Origin: Acetobacteraceae bacterium
Lineage (GTDB): Bacteria > Pseudomonadota > Alphaproteobacteria > Acetobacterales > Acetobacteraceae
Length of the DNA stretch: 34,298 bases
Direction of reading: 5' to 3'
Assembly: GCA_027488195.1 (NCBI GenBank)
Contig: JAIYCD010000062.1
Span: forward strand, 1-34,298
Under the pieces are notes generated by a model, which saw only the letters and a list, made by a program, of their open reading frames with translations, did not search any database and was not told the origin of the DNA. Below are positions 24,419 through 33,697 of the stretch, piece by piece. Position numbers and translations under genes: made by a program. Every line of letters begins with the position of its first letter. Positions within the stretch are counted from its first letter, which is position 1.

Positions 24419-25387
24419 ATGCCCATCACCACCCGCCGCGCCCTGACGCTCGGCGCGCTCGCCATGCCCGGCATCGCGCGCGCCGCCTGGCCCGAGCGCT
24501 CCATCCGGCTGATCGTTCCCTTCGGCGGCGGGGGACAGACCGACATCGTCTCCCGCGTCACGGCCGAGGCTTTGCAGCAGCGGCTGGGGCAGGTGGTGCT
24601 GGCCGATAATCGGCCCGGTGGCGCGGGCAACCTCGCGGCCGAGACGCTGGTGCGCGCGCCCGCCGATGGCTACACCATCATGGTGGCCACCATGGGCACC
24701 AATAGCGGCGTGAATGCGCTGATGTATCGCGCACTGAGCTATGACTGGGAGCGGGATTTCGCGCCGATCGGGCATTTCTGCTCCACCAGCAACGTGCTGC
24801 TGGTGCACAACTCCATCCCGGCGGTGGATTTCCCGGCCCTCATCGCCTGGATACGCGCCAATCCAGGCCGCTTCACCTATGCCTCGGCCGGGGTGGGCGC
24901 CATCACGCATCTGATCATGGAAGATCTGGGCTCGCGCCTCGGGCTCGACATGGTGCATGTGCCCTATCGGCAGAGCACGCAGGCCATGACGGACCTGCTC
25001 TCGGGCCGCGTGCATGCGCGCTGCCTGGGCCTGCCGGAGGCCGAGAGCGTGCGCGGGCAGAACAGCATCCGCGCCATCGCCGTGACCAGCGCGGAGCGGC
25101 GGGAAAACTGGCCCGGCGTGCCGACGATGGGCGAGACGGTGCCGGGTTTTGTCGGCTCCTCCTTCTTCGGCCTGACCGCCCGCGCCGGCACGCCGCCCGA
25201 GGCCATCGCCCGCGTCTCGGAGGCGCTGAATGACGCGCTGCGCGACCCGCGCGTGCAGGCCGCCTATGCGCGCGTGGGCGCCGACCCCGCATTGCCCAAT
25301 ACGCCGGCGGATTTCCAGCGAACCATCCGCGCCGCCCATGACCAATGGGCGCCGCTGATCCGCCGCCTCAACCTCGTCGCCGAATAG
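24419..25387 (+). CDS. Bug/TctC-type receptor (cluster B)
   Basis: A 322-aa periplasmic binding protein, first gene of cluster B. It has the signal MPITTRRALTLGALAMPGIARAA, then WPERSIRLIVPFGGGGQTDIVSRVT and VVLADNRPGGAGNLAAETLVRAPADGYTIMV (the ligand-gripping loops), MVHVPYRQSTQAMTDLLSGRV and PGVPTMGETVPGF. The order Bug - hydratase - CoA-transferase - lyase, with 12 bases to the next gene, indicates that it captures the acid the operon degrades. There are no TctAB genes here, so transport would need a permease encoded elsewhere. Confidence 0.92.
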   Translation: MPITTRRALTLGALAMPGIARAAWPERSIRLIVPFGGGGQTDIVSRVTAEALQQRLGQVVLADNRPGGAGNLAAETLVRAPADGYTIMVATMGTNSGVNALMYRALSYDWERDFAPIGHFCSTSNVLLVHNSIPAVDFPALIAWIRANPGRFTYASAGVGAITHLIMEDLGSRLGLDMVHVPYRQSTQAMTDLLSGRVHARCLGLPEAESVRGQNSIRAIAVTSAERRENWPGVPTMGETVPGFVGSSFFGLTARAGTPPEAIARVSEALNDALRDPRVQAAYARVGADPALPNTPADFQRTIRAAHDQWAPLIRRLNLVAE

Positions 25388-25399
25388 GACCTGACCCGC

Positions 25400-26266
25400 A
25401 TGGATTTCGTGATCGCCATCGAGAAGGTGCGGCAGGAGTGGCTCGGCCGCGTCCGCAGCATCGAGGACGACGTCTCGCCCAGCATGCTGCGCCGCATCGC
25501 CGCCATGCTCGACCTGGATGCTGACGCCTATCCGCGCGGCGCGCTGCTGCCGCCGCATTGGGTCTCGCTCTTCGCGCAGGAGAGTGCGCGGCAGGGTGAT
25601 ATCGGCACCGACGGCCACCCGGAGCCCGGCGTCACGCTCCCGCCCATCCCGCTGCCGCGCCGCATGGGGGCCGGGCGGCGGGTGACGCTGCCCGGGCAGC
25701 TGCGCGTGGGCGACCAGCTCACGAAGCGCACCGAGGTCGCGGGCATCGAGCCCAAGCGGGCGCGCACTGGCACGATCTGCGTGCTGACCATGCGCCACAC
25801 CTATCTGGCGGGGGGCGAGGTGATCGCAGTGGATGAGTTCGACGCGATCTATCGCGAGGCGGTGCCGCCCGGCACGCCATCCCCGGTCAATCCGGGCACG
25901 CCGGCACCGGAGGGTGCGGCCTGGACGCGTGAGGCGCAGGTCTCGAACGCGCTGGTGTTCCGCTACTCCGCGGTGACGTGGAACGCGCATCGCATCCATT
26001 ACGACGCGGATTACGCGCGGGAGGCGGAGGGCTATCCGGCGCTGGTGCAGAATGGCGGGCTGACCATGCAGTTGCTGCTGGATGCGGCGGTGGAGAACAC
26101 GCCGGGGCATCGCCTCAAGGGTTACACCGCGCGACTGACGCGGCCAATCTATGTGGGCGCGCGGATCACGCTGGCGGGCGGTGCGGTGGAGGATGGCCGC
26201 ATGCGCGCCTGGGTCGCGGATGGGGACGGCAAGCTCTGCGCCGAGCTGGAGCTGGAATTCGCATGA
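25400..26266 (+). CDS. MaoC/HTD2-type CoA-ester hydratase (mesaconyl/itaconyl-CoA hydratase-like)
   Basis: A 288-aa double hot-dog protein. The N-terminal half resembles the FAS1-like dehydratase domain of HTD2/mesaconyl-C4-CoA hydratase proteins (LPPHWVSLFAQES, PLPRRMGAGRRV); the C-terminal half holds the active-site region RYSAVTWNAHRIHYDADYAREAEGYPALVQNGGL, where the HxIHYD block and following Tyr are typical. The family hydrates unsaturated C5 acyl-CoAs such as mesaconyl-C4-CoA or itaconyl-CoA to citramalyl-CoA. The stop overlaps the CaiB start (ATGA). The exact substrate is inferred from the neighbouring CoA-transferase and CitE-like lyase. Confidence 0.85.
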   Translation: MDFVIAIEKVRQEWLGRVRSIEDDVSPSMLRRIAAMLDLDADAYPRGALLPPHWVSLFAQESARQGDIGTDGHPEPGVTLPPIPLPRRMGAGRRVTLPGQLRVGDQLTKRTEVAGIEPKRARTGTICVLTMRHTYLAGGEVIAVDEFDAIYREAVPPGTPSPVNPGTPAPEGAAWTREAQVSNALVFRYSAVTWNAHRIHYDADYAREAEGYPALVQNGGLTMQLLLDAAVENTPGHRLKGYTARLTRPIYVGARITLAGGAVEDGRMRAWVADGDGKLCAELELEFA

Positions 26267-27465
26267 GCGGGCCTCTCGATGGCGTGAAGGTGGTGGACCT
26301 CACCACCGTGGTGGTCGGCCCCATCGCGACGCGCACGCTGGCGGACCAGGGTGCCGATGTGATCAAGGTGGAGGCGCCGGGCGGCGATATCCTGCGCTTC
26401 CTCGCCGCCGGCAGCCGGACGCCCGCGATGAGCGGCAAGTTCATCAACTTCAACCGCAACAAGCGCAGCATCGGGCTCGACATCAAGCAGGCCGATGGAT
26501 TGGCCGCGATGAAGGCGCTGCTGGCGAAGGCGGATGTCTTCGTGACGAATGTGCGGCCGCAGGGGCTGGAGCGCGCGGGGCTGGATTTCGCCGCGCTGCA
26601 TGCGCTGAATCCGCGGCTGATCCATTGCGGCATCGTCGCCTTCGGGCGGGGTGGGCGCTACTACAACCGGCCGGCCTACGACCCGATCATCCAGTCGCTT
26701 TCGGGTGTGGCCGGCACCTTCCACCGCGCGACGGGCGAGCCGCGCTTCGTGCCCATGGTGATGACCGACCACACGACCGGCCTCATCGCCGCGCAGTCGG
26801 TGGGCTTCGCGCTTTATCGCCGGGAGAAGACGGGCGTGGGCGAGGCGATCGAGGTGCCGATGTTCGAGAACATGGCAAGCTTCGTGATGAGCGAACATCT
26901 GGGCGCCGCCACCTTCGACCCGCCGGAGGGGCCTTCCGGCGATGCGCGGCTCCTCTCGCCCGATTACCGCCCGCTGCCGACGAAGGATGGCTACCTGACC
27001 GTCCGGCCCAACAACAACCGCCAGGCCTTCGCCTTCTTCGACGCGATCGGAAAGCCCGAGCTGAAGGAGGATCCGCGCTTCCGGACGGCGCTGACCCGCA
27101 CGCAGAACGCGCCGGACTATTTCCGCGTGCAGGTGGAGGCGCTGGCGATGAAGACGACGGCCGAGTGGCTGGAGATTTTTGCGAAAGCCGATGTGCCGGC
27201 CGGGCCGTACAACGAGATTGATGACCTGCTGGAGGACCCGCATCTGAACGAGGTGGGCTTCTGGCATTTCGACGAGCACCCGACCGAGGGGCGCATCCGC
27301 CGCACCAAGGTGCCCAACACTTTCACCGGCGGCATGCGGGAGGAGGTGCTGCCCGCGCCGCAGCTCGGCCGCCACACGCGCGAGGTGCTGCGCGAGCTGG
27401 GCCATGACGAGGCCGCCATCGAGGCCATGCTGACGAGTGGCGCCGCCTTCGAGGGATTGAGCTGA
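26263..27465 (+). CDS. CaiB/BaiF CoA-transferase (cluster B)
   Basis: A 400-aa class III CoA-transferase. Core blocks are LDGVKVVDLTTVVVGPIATRTLADQGADVIKVEAP, NRNKRSIGLDIKQADG, VTNVRPQGLERAGLDF and MVMTDHTTGLIAAQSVGFAL, where D169 is the predicted catalytic Asp (same number as formyl-CoA transferase). It overlaps the hydratase gene by ATGA and the CitE-like gene by TGATG (1 base), so the three are translated in series. By context it activates the dicarboxylate taken up by the Bug receptor, e.g. itaconate or mesaconate from succinyl-CoA. It is only distantly similar by eye to the cluster A transferase, so not a recent duplicate. Confidence 0.93.
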   Translation: MSGPLDGVKVVDLTTVVVGPIATRTLADQGADVIKVEAPGGDILRFLAAGSRTPAMSGKFINFNRNKRSIGLDIKQADGLAAMKALLAKADVFVTNVRPQGLERAGLDFAALHALNPRLIHCGIVAFGRGGRYYNRPAYDPIIQSLSGVAGTFHRATGEPRFVPMVMTDHTTGLIAAQSVGFALYRREKTGVGEAIEVPMFENMASFVMSEHLGAATFDPPEGPSGDARLLSPDYRPLPTKDGYLTVRPNNNRQAFAFFDAIGKPELKEDPRFRTALTRTQNAPDYFRVQVEALAMKTTAEWLEIFAKADVPAGPYNEIDDLLEDPHLNEVGFWHFDEHPTEGRIRRTKVPNTFTGGMREEVLPAPQLGRHTREVLRELGHDEAAIEAMLTSGAAFEGLS

Positions 27466-28325
27466 TGCCCGCACCCAACTGGCGCTCCCTGCTCTTCGTG
27501 CCCGCCACGGCGGAGAAATTCGTGGCGCGGGCGCATACCCGCGGCGCGGATGTCATCATCCTCGACCTGGAGGACAGCATCCCGCCCGGGGCGAAGGCGG
27601 AGGCGCGGGCCGCGTTGCCCCAGGCGGCGAAGCTCGTGGGCCAGGCGGGGGCGGATGTCTGCGTGCGGATCAATCGGCCGCTGGAGATGAGCGTGCCCGA
27701 CATCGCGGCGGCGGTGATGCCGGAGGTGTCCGTGCTGATGCTGCCCAAGGTGATGGGCGCCGAGCATGTGCGCCTGCTGAGCGAGGTGGTTTCGGTGCGT
27801 GAGGCGGCGCTGGGGCTTCCCATCGGGCATACGCGCTTCATCGGCGTGGTGGAGACGCCGCAGGCGCTGCCGAACCTCGCGGCCATCGCGGGGGCGGATC
27901 CGCGGATGGCGGGCTTGGGGGTGGGGAGCGAGGATCTATCGACCGAGCTGGAGGCGGTGCCAGGGGCGGATTCGCTCTATGTGTTCGGGATGATGTGCGT
28001 GGCGGCGGCGCGTGGGGCGGGGATCCTGCCGATGGGCTCGATTGGCGCCTTCGCGGATTTCTCGGACCTGGAGGCGTATCGGCAATCGCTGCGGCGATCG
28101 CGCCGGCTGGGGTTTGGCTGCGCCTCCTGCATCCATCCGGCGCAGGTGCCGATCATCAATGAGGAGTATGGCCCCTCGCCGGTGGAGGTGGATCGGGCCA
28201 GGCGGTTGATCGCGGCGTTCGATGATGCGTTGGCGGCGGGCCAAGGCGCAGTGGCTTTCGAGGGTGCGATGATCGACCTGCCCGTCGTAGAGCGTGCCCG
28301 TCGTTTATTGGCGCGCGCCCGTTGA
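27465..28325 (+). CDS. CitE-like CoA-ester lyase (cluster B)
   Basis: A 286-aa HpcH/HpaI-citE family lyase, last gene of cluster B. Motifs are WRSLLFVPATAEKF, ADVIILDLEDSIPPGAKAEAR, CVRINRPLEMSV (CoA-binding Arg), VLMLPKV, GVVETPQALPNL (metal Glu), GLGVGSEDLSTELE (the aspartate ligand position reads E-D here) and CIHPAQVPIINEEYGPSP. By pathway logic it would cleave citramalyl-CoA to acetyl-CoA and pyruvate. It differs from the cluster A lyase in most motifs. A terminator repeat begins 2 bases after the stop. Confidence 0.9.
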   Translation: MPAPNWRSLLFVPATAEKFVARAHTRGADVIILDLEDSIPPGAKAEARAALPQAAKLVGQAGADVCVRINRPLEMSVPDIAAAVMPEVSVLMLPKVMGAEHVRLLSEVVSVREAALGLPIGHTRFIGVVETPQALPNLAAIAGADPRMAGLGVGSEDLSTELEAVPGADSLYVFGMMCVAAARGAGILPMGSIGAFADFSDLEAYRQSLRRSRRLGFGCASCIHPAQVPIINEEYGPSPVEVDRARRLIAAFDDALAAGQGAVAFEGAMIDLPVVERARRLLARAR

Positions 28326-28326
28326 A

Positions 28327-28368
28327 GGGGTCTGGGGCCAATGGCCCCAGCCGCCGGAGGCCCTTTTT
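28327..28368 (+). terminator. Intrinsic terminator, repeated family
   Basis: GGGGT, an 8-bp stem CTGGGGCC/GGCCCCAG with AAT loop (28332-28350), then CCGCCGGAGGCCC and TTTTT (28364-28368). It matches both arms of the 11135-11276 element almost exactly, except for the hairpin loop. Confidence 0.85.
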
Positions 28369-28370
28369 GT

Positions 28371-28613
28371 TTACTCCGTGATAAGTTTTTCCTTGGCCAG
28401 CGCCACGAGTTGCAGCAGCGCGCCCGCCAGGGCCAGGCGATCGCGCGGATCCTCGCTGGCCATCGGGTGGCTTTCCGCCTCGCGCCGCATCCGCCCGGCG
28501 AATTGGTCGAGCATGCCGGCGGGGTCGGGGCTTTGCCGCGCCTCGGCGACAAGCAGGCGGGAGACCACGGCTTCCAGCGCGGCGAGGCGGATATCGGGGT
28601 CGAGCTGGCGCAT
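28371..28613 (-). CDS. Small uncharacterised protein (80 aa)
   Basis: I do not recognise it. The product MRQLDPDIRLAALEAVVSRL... is predicted almost wholly alpha-helical, acidic to neutral, with no signal peptide, membrane segment, cysteine or known motif. A good AGGAG site lies about 9 bases before ATG 28613, and its stop adjoins the terminator of cluster B, which supports a real convergent gene. Its upstream neighbour on the same strand is the enolase-superfamily gene (58 bases), so they may be co-transcribed. Confidence 0.7.
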   Translation of the reverse strand: MRQLDPDIRLAALEAVVSRLLVAEARQSPDPAGMLDQFAGRMRREAESHPMASEDPRDRLALAGALLQLVALAKEKLITE

Positions 28614-28670
28614 GGGGAATCTCCTTGTGAGTGGCTCATGGTGCCGCCGAACGCGGCCCGGCGGCAATGG

Positions 28671-29822
28671 TCAGCCGAGGCGCGGATCGAGCCAGGGCCG
28701 CACCATGGACTGCCAGGGTGTCGCGCATGCGCCGGCTTCATCGAGTGCCAGGCCGAGGCCGGGGGCGGCGGGCAGGGGGGCCGCGCCGTGGGCGAAGCGC
28801 TGGTCCGCGCCCTGGGTCATGGTGAAGAAGCGCTCCGTCTCGCCGAACTGCACTTCGAGCGGCAGCAGGTTGGGCAGCGTCGCGCAGAGCTGCACGGAAT
28901 GCCCGTGGCAGACCGGCCCCGTCGGGTTGTGGGGCGCGATCTCGATGCCGGCGGTCTGGGCCAGGGCCGCGATGCGCCGGATCTCCTCATGGCCGCCGGC
29001 ATATTTGATGTCGGGCATCAGCACGTCATAGCAGCCGGCCTCGATGATGGTCCGGTAGGGAGCGAGGCCGGCCAGCGTCTCGGCGCCGGCGAGGCGCAGG
29101 CCGCGGTCATTGGCCATGCCGCGCAGGCGGCGGATCTCGGGGTGATTGGCCTCGCAGACGGGGCATTCCAGCCAGAAGAGGTTGAAGGGCGCGACGTCGC
29201 GGATCAGGCCGGCCGCACCGCCGGGCGAGAAGCGCCAATGCGCGTCCACCATCACATCCACACAAGGCCCCACGGCTTCCCGCACGGCGGCGATGCGGGC
29301 GAGGCCCTCGGCATAGGCGGCGCGCTGGTCGGGGTTGGCGGCATCCTCCCAGACCATCGGCTCGAAGGGGGCGAGCTTCACGGCGCGGAAGCCGGCGGCC
29401 ACGGCGCGGCCAGCGGCGGCGGCGAAGCCCGCGGGCGTGCGGGGATCGGCGCCGCGGTTGATGTTGGCGTAGAGGGGCACGCTCTCACGCAGCGCGCCGC
29501 CCAGCAGGGCATGGATGGGCTGGCCCGCCGCCTGGCCCGCGAGGTCCCAGAGCGCCTGCTCCAGCGCCGAGGTGACGGCATGGGTGACCAGGCCGCCCGG
29601 CGCATGCGGCAGCAGCCGGGCCAGGCGGTTGCGGGAAGCCGCATCCTCGCCCACGAGCCGCCTGGCCAGCCCCGCCGCCTCGGCCGCGAGCCCGGCCTCA
29701 TGCTCGGAGAGGGTGCATTCGCCCGTGCCGGTCAGGCCGGATTCGGTGCGGACCAGCAGGAAGCACCAATTGGTCTTGGGCGTGACATTCACGCCGAGGA
29801 ACTCGAGTGCGGCGATGCGCAT
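28671..29822 (-). CDS. Enolase-superfamily dehydratase/racemase (mandelate racemase-like)
   Basis: A 383-aa protein with an N-terminal capping domain and a (beta/alpha)7-beta barrel. Candidate active-site residues are Lys in AVKLAPF, metal ligands Asp in VDAHWRF, Glu in WLECP and Glu in LAGAETLAG, and the Asp-His pair in MPDIKYAGG and [10 protein letters not shown], the pattern of sugar-acid dehydratases such as galactonate dehydratase. The start is ATG 29822 ([19 protein letters not shown], the usual opening); a frame back to 29951 would run through the htpG promoter and is rejected. No signal peptide. Substrate unknown; no other sugar-acid gene adjoins, though glk is 17 kb away. Confidence 0.88.
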   Translation of the reverse strand: MRIAALEFLGVNVTPKTNWCFLLVRTESGLTGTGECTLSEHEAGLAAEAAGLARRLVGEDAASRNRLARLLPHAPGGLVTHAVTSALEQALWDLAGQAAGQPIHALLGGALRESVPLYANINRGADPRTPAGFAAAAGRAVAAGFRAVKLAPFEPMVWEDAANPDQRAAYAEGLARIAAVREAVGPCVDVMVDAHWRFSPGGAAGLIRDVAPFNLFWLECPVCEANHPEIRRLRGMANDRGLRLAGAETLAGLAPYRTIIEAGCYDVLMPDIKYAGGHEEIRRIAALAQTAGIEIAPHNPTGPVCHGHSVQLCATLPNLLPLEVQFGETERFFTMTQGADQRFAHGAAPLPAAPGLGLALDEAGACATPWQSMVRPWLDPRLG

Positions 29823-29887
29823 GCCAGGCTGCCCGTATGGTTGCGCGCAGCTTTGCCCCGGCCCCGCGCTGGCGCAAGCTTGGGTGG

Positions 29888-29915
29888 TTGAAAGCCGCGC
29901 GAGCCCCACGCATAT
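29888..29915 (+). promoter_or_regulatory. Candidate heat-shock (RpoH) promoter of htpG
   Basis: TTGAAA (29888-29893) and, 17 bases on, CATAT (29911-29915), with GCCCCAC between. This resembles alphaproteobacterial sigma-32 promoters (CTTGAA ... CNTATNT) and lies 35 bases before the htpG start, where a heat-shock promoter is expected. Confidence 0.5.
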
Positions 29916-29949
29916 CGCGCGCGGCCCGATTTTCAGGAGTGGAGGCAGC

Positions 29950-31764
<1,815 letters not shown>

Positions 31765-31776
31765 GCGAAAGGGCGG

Positions 31777-32490
31777 TCAGTCCTTGGGTGGAACGAAGAT
31801 GTAGCCCACGCCACGCACCGAGCGAATCGCCTCTGGCTTCGCCGGGTCGGCCTCGATCTTGCGGCGCAGGCGCATGATGCGGTTGTCGATCGCGCGGTCG
31901 AAGACCTCGGCCTCGCGATGGGCTGCCGTCTCCAGCAGCCATTCGCGCGTCAGCGGCCGGTTGGGGTGCTTCACCAGCAGCGCCAGCAGGTCGAACTCGC
32001 TGGCGGAGAGCACATCCTCCGTGCCGTCGGCCAGGATGAGGACGCGGCGCTCCAGGTTCAGGCGCGCCGTGCCGACGCGCATCTCCGTCAGCAGGGCGGG
32101 AGGGGGCGGCGCCTCGGCCGCACGGCGCAGCAGGGCCTTGATGCGGGCCAGCAGCTCGCGCGGCTCGAAGGGCTTGGTCACATAGTCATCGGCGCCGGAT
32201 TCGAGGCCGACCACGCGGTCCACCGTGTCGCCGGCCGCGGTCAGCATGATGATCCCCATGCGCGAGGAACGGGCGCGCGCCCAGCGGGCCAGGGCGAAGC
32301 CGTCCTCCGCCTCGTTCAGATGGACGTCGAAGAGGGCGAGGTCTGGCAGGGATTGCGCATGCTCGCGCTTGAACTCGGCGCCGGAGGCGAAGGTGGCGGG
32401 GCGCAGACCATGCTGGGCCAGGTATTCGCCGATGATGCGCCGCTGCAGCGGATCATCCTCGACCAGGGCGAGGCGCGTGGGGCGGCTCAT
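31777..32490 (-). CDS. OmpR/PhoB-family response regulator (orphan)
   Basis: A 237-aa two-component regulator. The receiver domain has acidic D12/D13 (LVEDDPLQ), phosphoacceptor D55 (LFDVHL), T84 (MLTAA) and K106 (VTKPFEP), all canonical. After a proline-rich linker (AAEAPPPPAL) comes the OmpR winged helix (about 135-237), with SASEFDLLALLVKHPNRPLTREWLLE, DNRIMRLRRKIE and SVRGVGYIFVP. No histidine kinase is adjacent on either side, so the input is unknown. It is convergent with htpG by 12 bases. Confidence 0.94.
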   Translation of the reverse strand: MSRPTRLALVEDDPLQRRIIGEYLAQHGLRPATFASGAEFKREHAQSLPDLALFDVHLNEAEDGFALARWARARSSRMGIIMLTAAGDTVDRVVGLESGADDYVTKPFEPRELLARIKALLRRAAEAPPPPALLTEMRVGTARLNLERRVLILADGTEDVLSASEFDLLALLVKHPNRPLTREWLLETAAHREAEVFDRAIDNRIMRLRRKIEADPAKPEAIRSVRGVGYIFVPPKD

Positions 32491-32576
32491 CCCGCCCGGC
32501 CGCCTGTCTCAATCTCGGATCGAATCCCGTGCATGCGACATTGGAGGCGCATCACGGGGCAGATGGCAAGGAGGCG

Positions 32577-32864
32577 CTACTGCTCGCCATCCGCCTCCGG
32601 GTGACGGAGATGCCAGAGGCGCTCATGCGCGGCGACCAGCGTCTCGATGTTGCGGCGGCGGTTGATGTCGGGGGAGACGGGGCGGCGCGTCAGCATCATT
32701 TCCAGCACGCGCAGCAATTGCTCGGCCACCTCGAAATCAGCCTGGTCGCAGGCCTGGTGGAAGGCAACCAGGATCTTGTCCGAGAGGCGACGGCCCTGGC
32801 GGGGGGCCGCGCCGGACCTGGCGGCGTCTTCCATCCCTTCCGTGCGGTCATCGTCTTCCGCCAT
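32577..32864 (-). CDS. Small conserved-looking hypothetical protein (95 aa)
   Basis: Function unknown. After a charged, probably disordered N-terminus (residues 1-30, MAEDDDRTEGMEDAARSG) the rest is helical: LSDKILVAFHQACDQADFEVAEQLLRVLEMMLTRR and NRRRNIETLVAAHERLWHLRHPE. I recall similar small proteins in Azospirillum and other Rhodospirillales, which would make it a lineage-specific conserved protein. AGGAG precedes ATG 32864; a frame to 32939 is longer but lacks this site. It sits between the SCO1 gene and the response regulator, same strand, 78 and 86 bases apart. Confidence 0.75.
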   Translation of the reverse strand: MAEDDDRTEGMEDAARSGAAPRQGRRLSDKILVAFHQACDQADFEVAEQLLRVLEMMLTRRPVSPDINRRRNIETLVAAHERLWHLRHPEADGEQ

Positions 32865-32942
32865 GAGAAACTCCTTTGGTGGCCTCGTCGGGACCACGAT
32901 TCTGGAGTGGTTATGCGCCAGATCGGGGATGCTCGCCAAGTC

Positions 32943-33641
32943 TCACGACGCGGGATTTCGGGCCGCGCGCTGCTGCGCCTGGACCGCCGCCGCGATGGCT
33001 TCGGGGCTGGTTTCCGGGCGGAACAGGGCGCGCACCTTCGCATCCGGCCCGACCAGATAGATGAAGCTTGAATGGTCCATCACATAGTCGGTCATGTCCG
33101 GCCGCTGGACGCGCGCGAAATAGACGCGGTAGCGACGGGCGGCGGCGGCCACTTGCTCGGCCGTGCCGGTCAGTCCCTGCATCCGCGGATGGAAGCGCGG
33201 GACATAATCCGCCAGCTGGGCCGGCGTGTCGCGCTGCGGATCGATGGTGATGAGGACGGGCGTCACCGATTCGCCTTGCGGGCCCATCGCATCGATCGCG
33301 GAGGCGATGGTGCCGAGCTCGGTCGGGCAGACATCAGGGCAGTAGGTGAAGCCGAAATAGACCAGCAGCCAGCGTCCGGCGAAATCGCGCTCGGTCACCG
33401 GCTGGCCGGCCTGGTTCACCAGCTCGAAGGGGCCGCCGAGCGACATGCCGGCGGGCAGCTGCATCCCACCGCCGCCCGAGGCCGTCGGCACCGCCATCTC
33501 CTGGCCGAAGACGCTGGCGAGGCGGTTGGCAAAGGCCTCGCCCAGGCTTTCGTTGGGCGACTTGCTGACCCAGGCATAGGCCCAGATGCCGGCGACCAGG
33601 GTCAGCAGGAGAATGCTGGAAAAGCGGATGATGCGAAGCAT
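32943..33641 (-). CDS. SCO1/SenC family copper chaperone
   Basis: A 232-aa thioredoxin-fold protein that helps assemble the CuA centre of cytochrome c oxidase. An N-terminal signal anchor (IIRFSSILLLTLVAGIWAYAW) tethers it to the membrane with the domain in the periplasm. Copper ligands are C101 and C105 in YCPDVCP and H190 in MDHSSF. The family's GGPFELVNQAGQPVTERDFAGRW and TIDPQRDTPAQLADY are present. About 40 residues between anchor and domain (residues 25-65) are low-complexity. It is in the same orientation as nrdB and may share a transcript, but no oxidase genes are near apart from the subunit IV-like gene 26 kb away. Confidence 0.95.
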   Translation of the reverse strand: MLRIIRFSSILLLTLVAGIWAYAWVSKSPNESLGEAFANRLASVFGQEMAVPTASGGGGMQLPAGMSLGGPFELVNQAGQPVTERDFAGRWLLVYFGFTYCPDVCPTELGTIASAIDAMGPQGESVTPVLITIDPQRDTPAQLADYVPRFHPRMQGLTGTAEQVAAAARRYRVYFARVQRPDMTDYVMDHSSFIYLVGPDAKVRALFRPETSPEAIAAAVQAQQRAARNPAS

Positions 33642-33644
33642 GAC

Positions 33645-33661
33645 GGGGAGTTAGCCTCCCC
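33645..33661 (-). terminator. Short hairpin between nrdB and the SCO1 gene
   Basis: A 6-bp stem GGGGAG/CTCCCC with a TTAGC loop lies 37 bases after the nrdB stop on the minus strand and a few bases before the SCO1 ATG. There is no U-tract; it may be an attenuator or chance, and it also covers the SCO1 ribosome-binding area. Confidence 0.25.
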
Positions 33662-33697
33662 CCGCCATGTCTTCAATGGCACCCGCCGCGGGGCTGG

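Noticed and set aside
25978-26262. Upstream extension of the cluster B CoA-transferase
   Set aside because: This stretch is the 3' part of the hydratase gene in another frame; the true start is the ATG overlapping its stop (ATGA).
29515-29949. N-terminal extension of HtpG
   Set aside because: The frame is open but antisense to the dehydratase gene, and the canonical HtpG start is at 29950 behind a good ribosome site.
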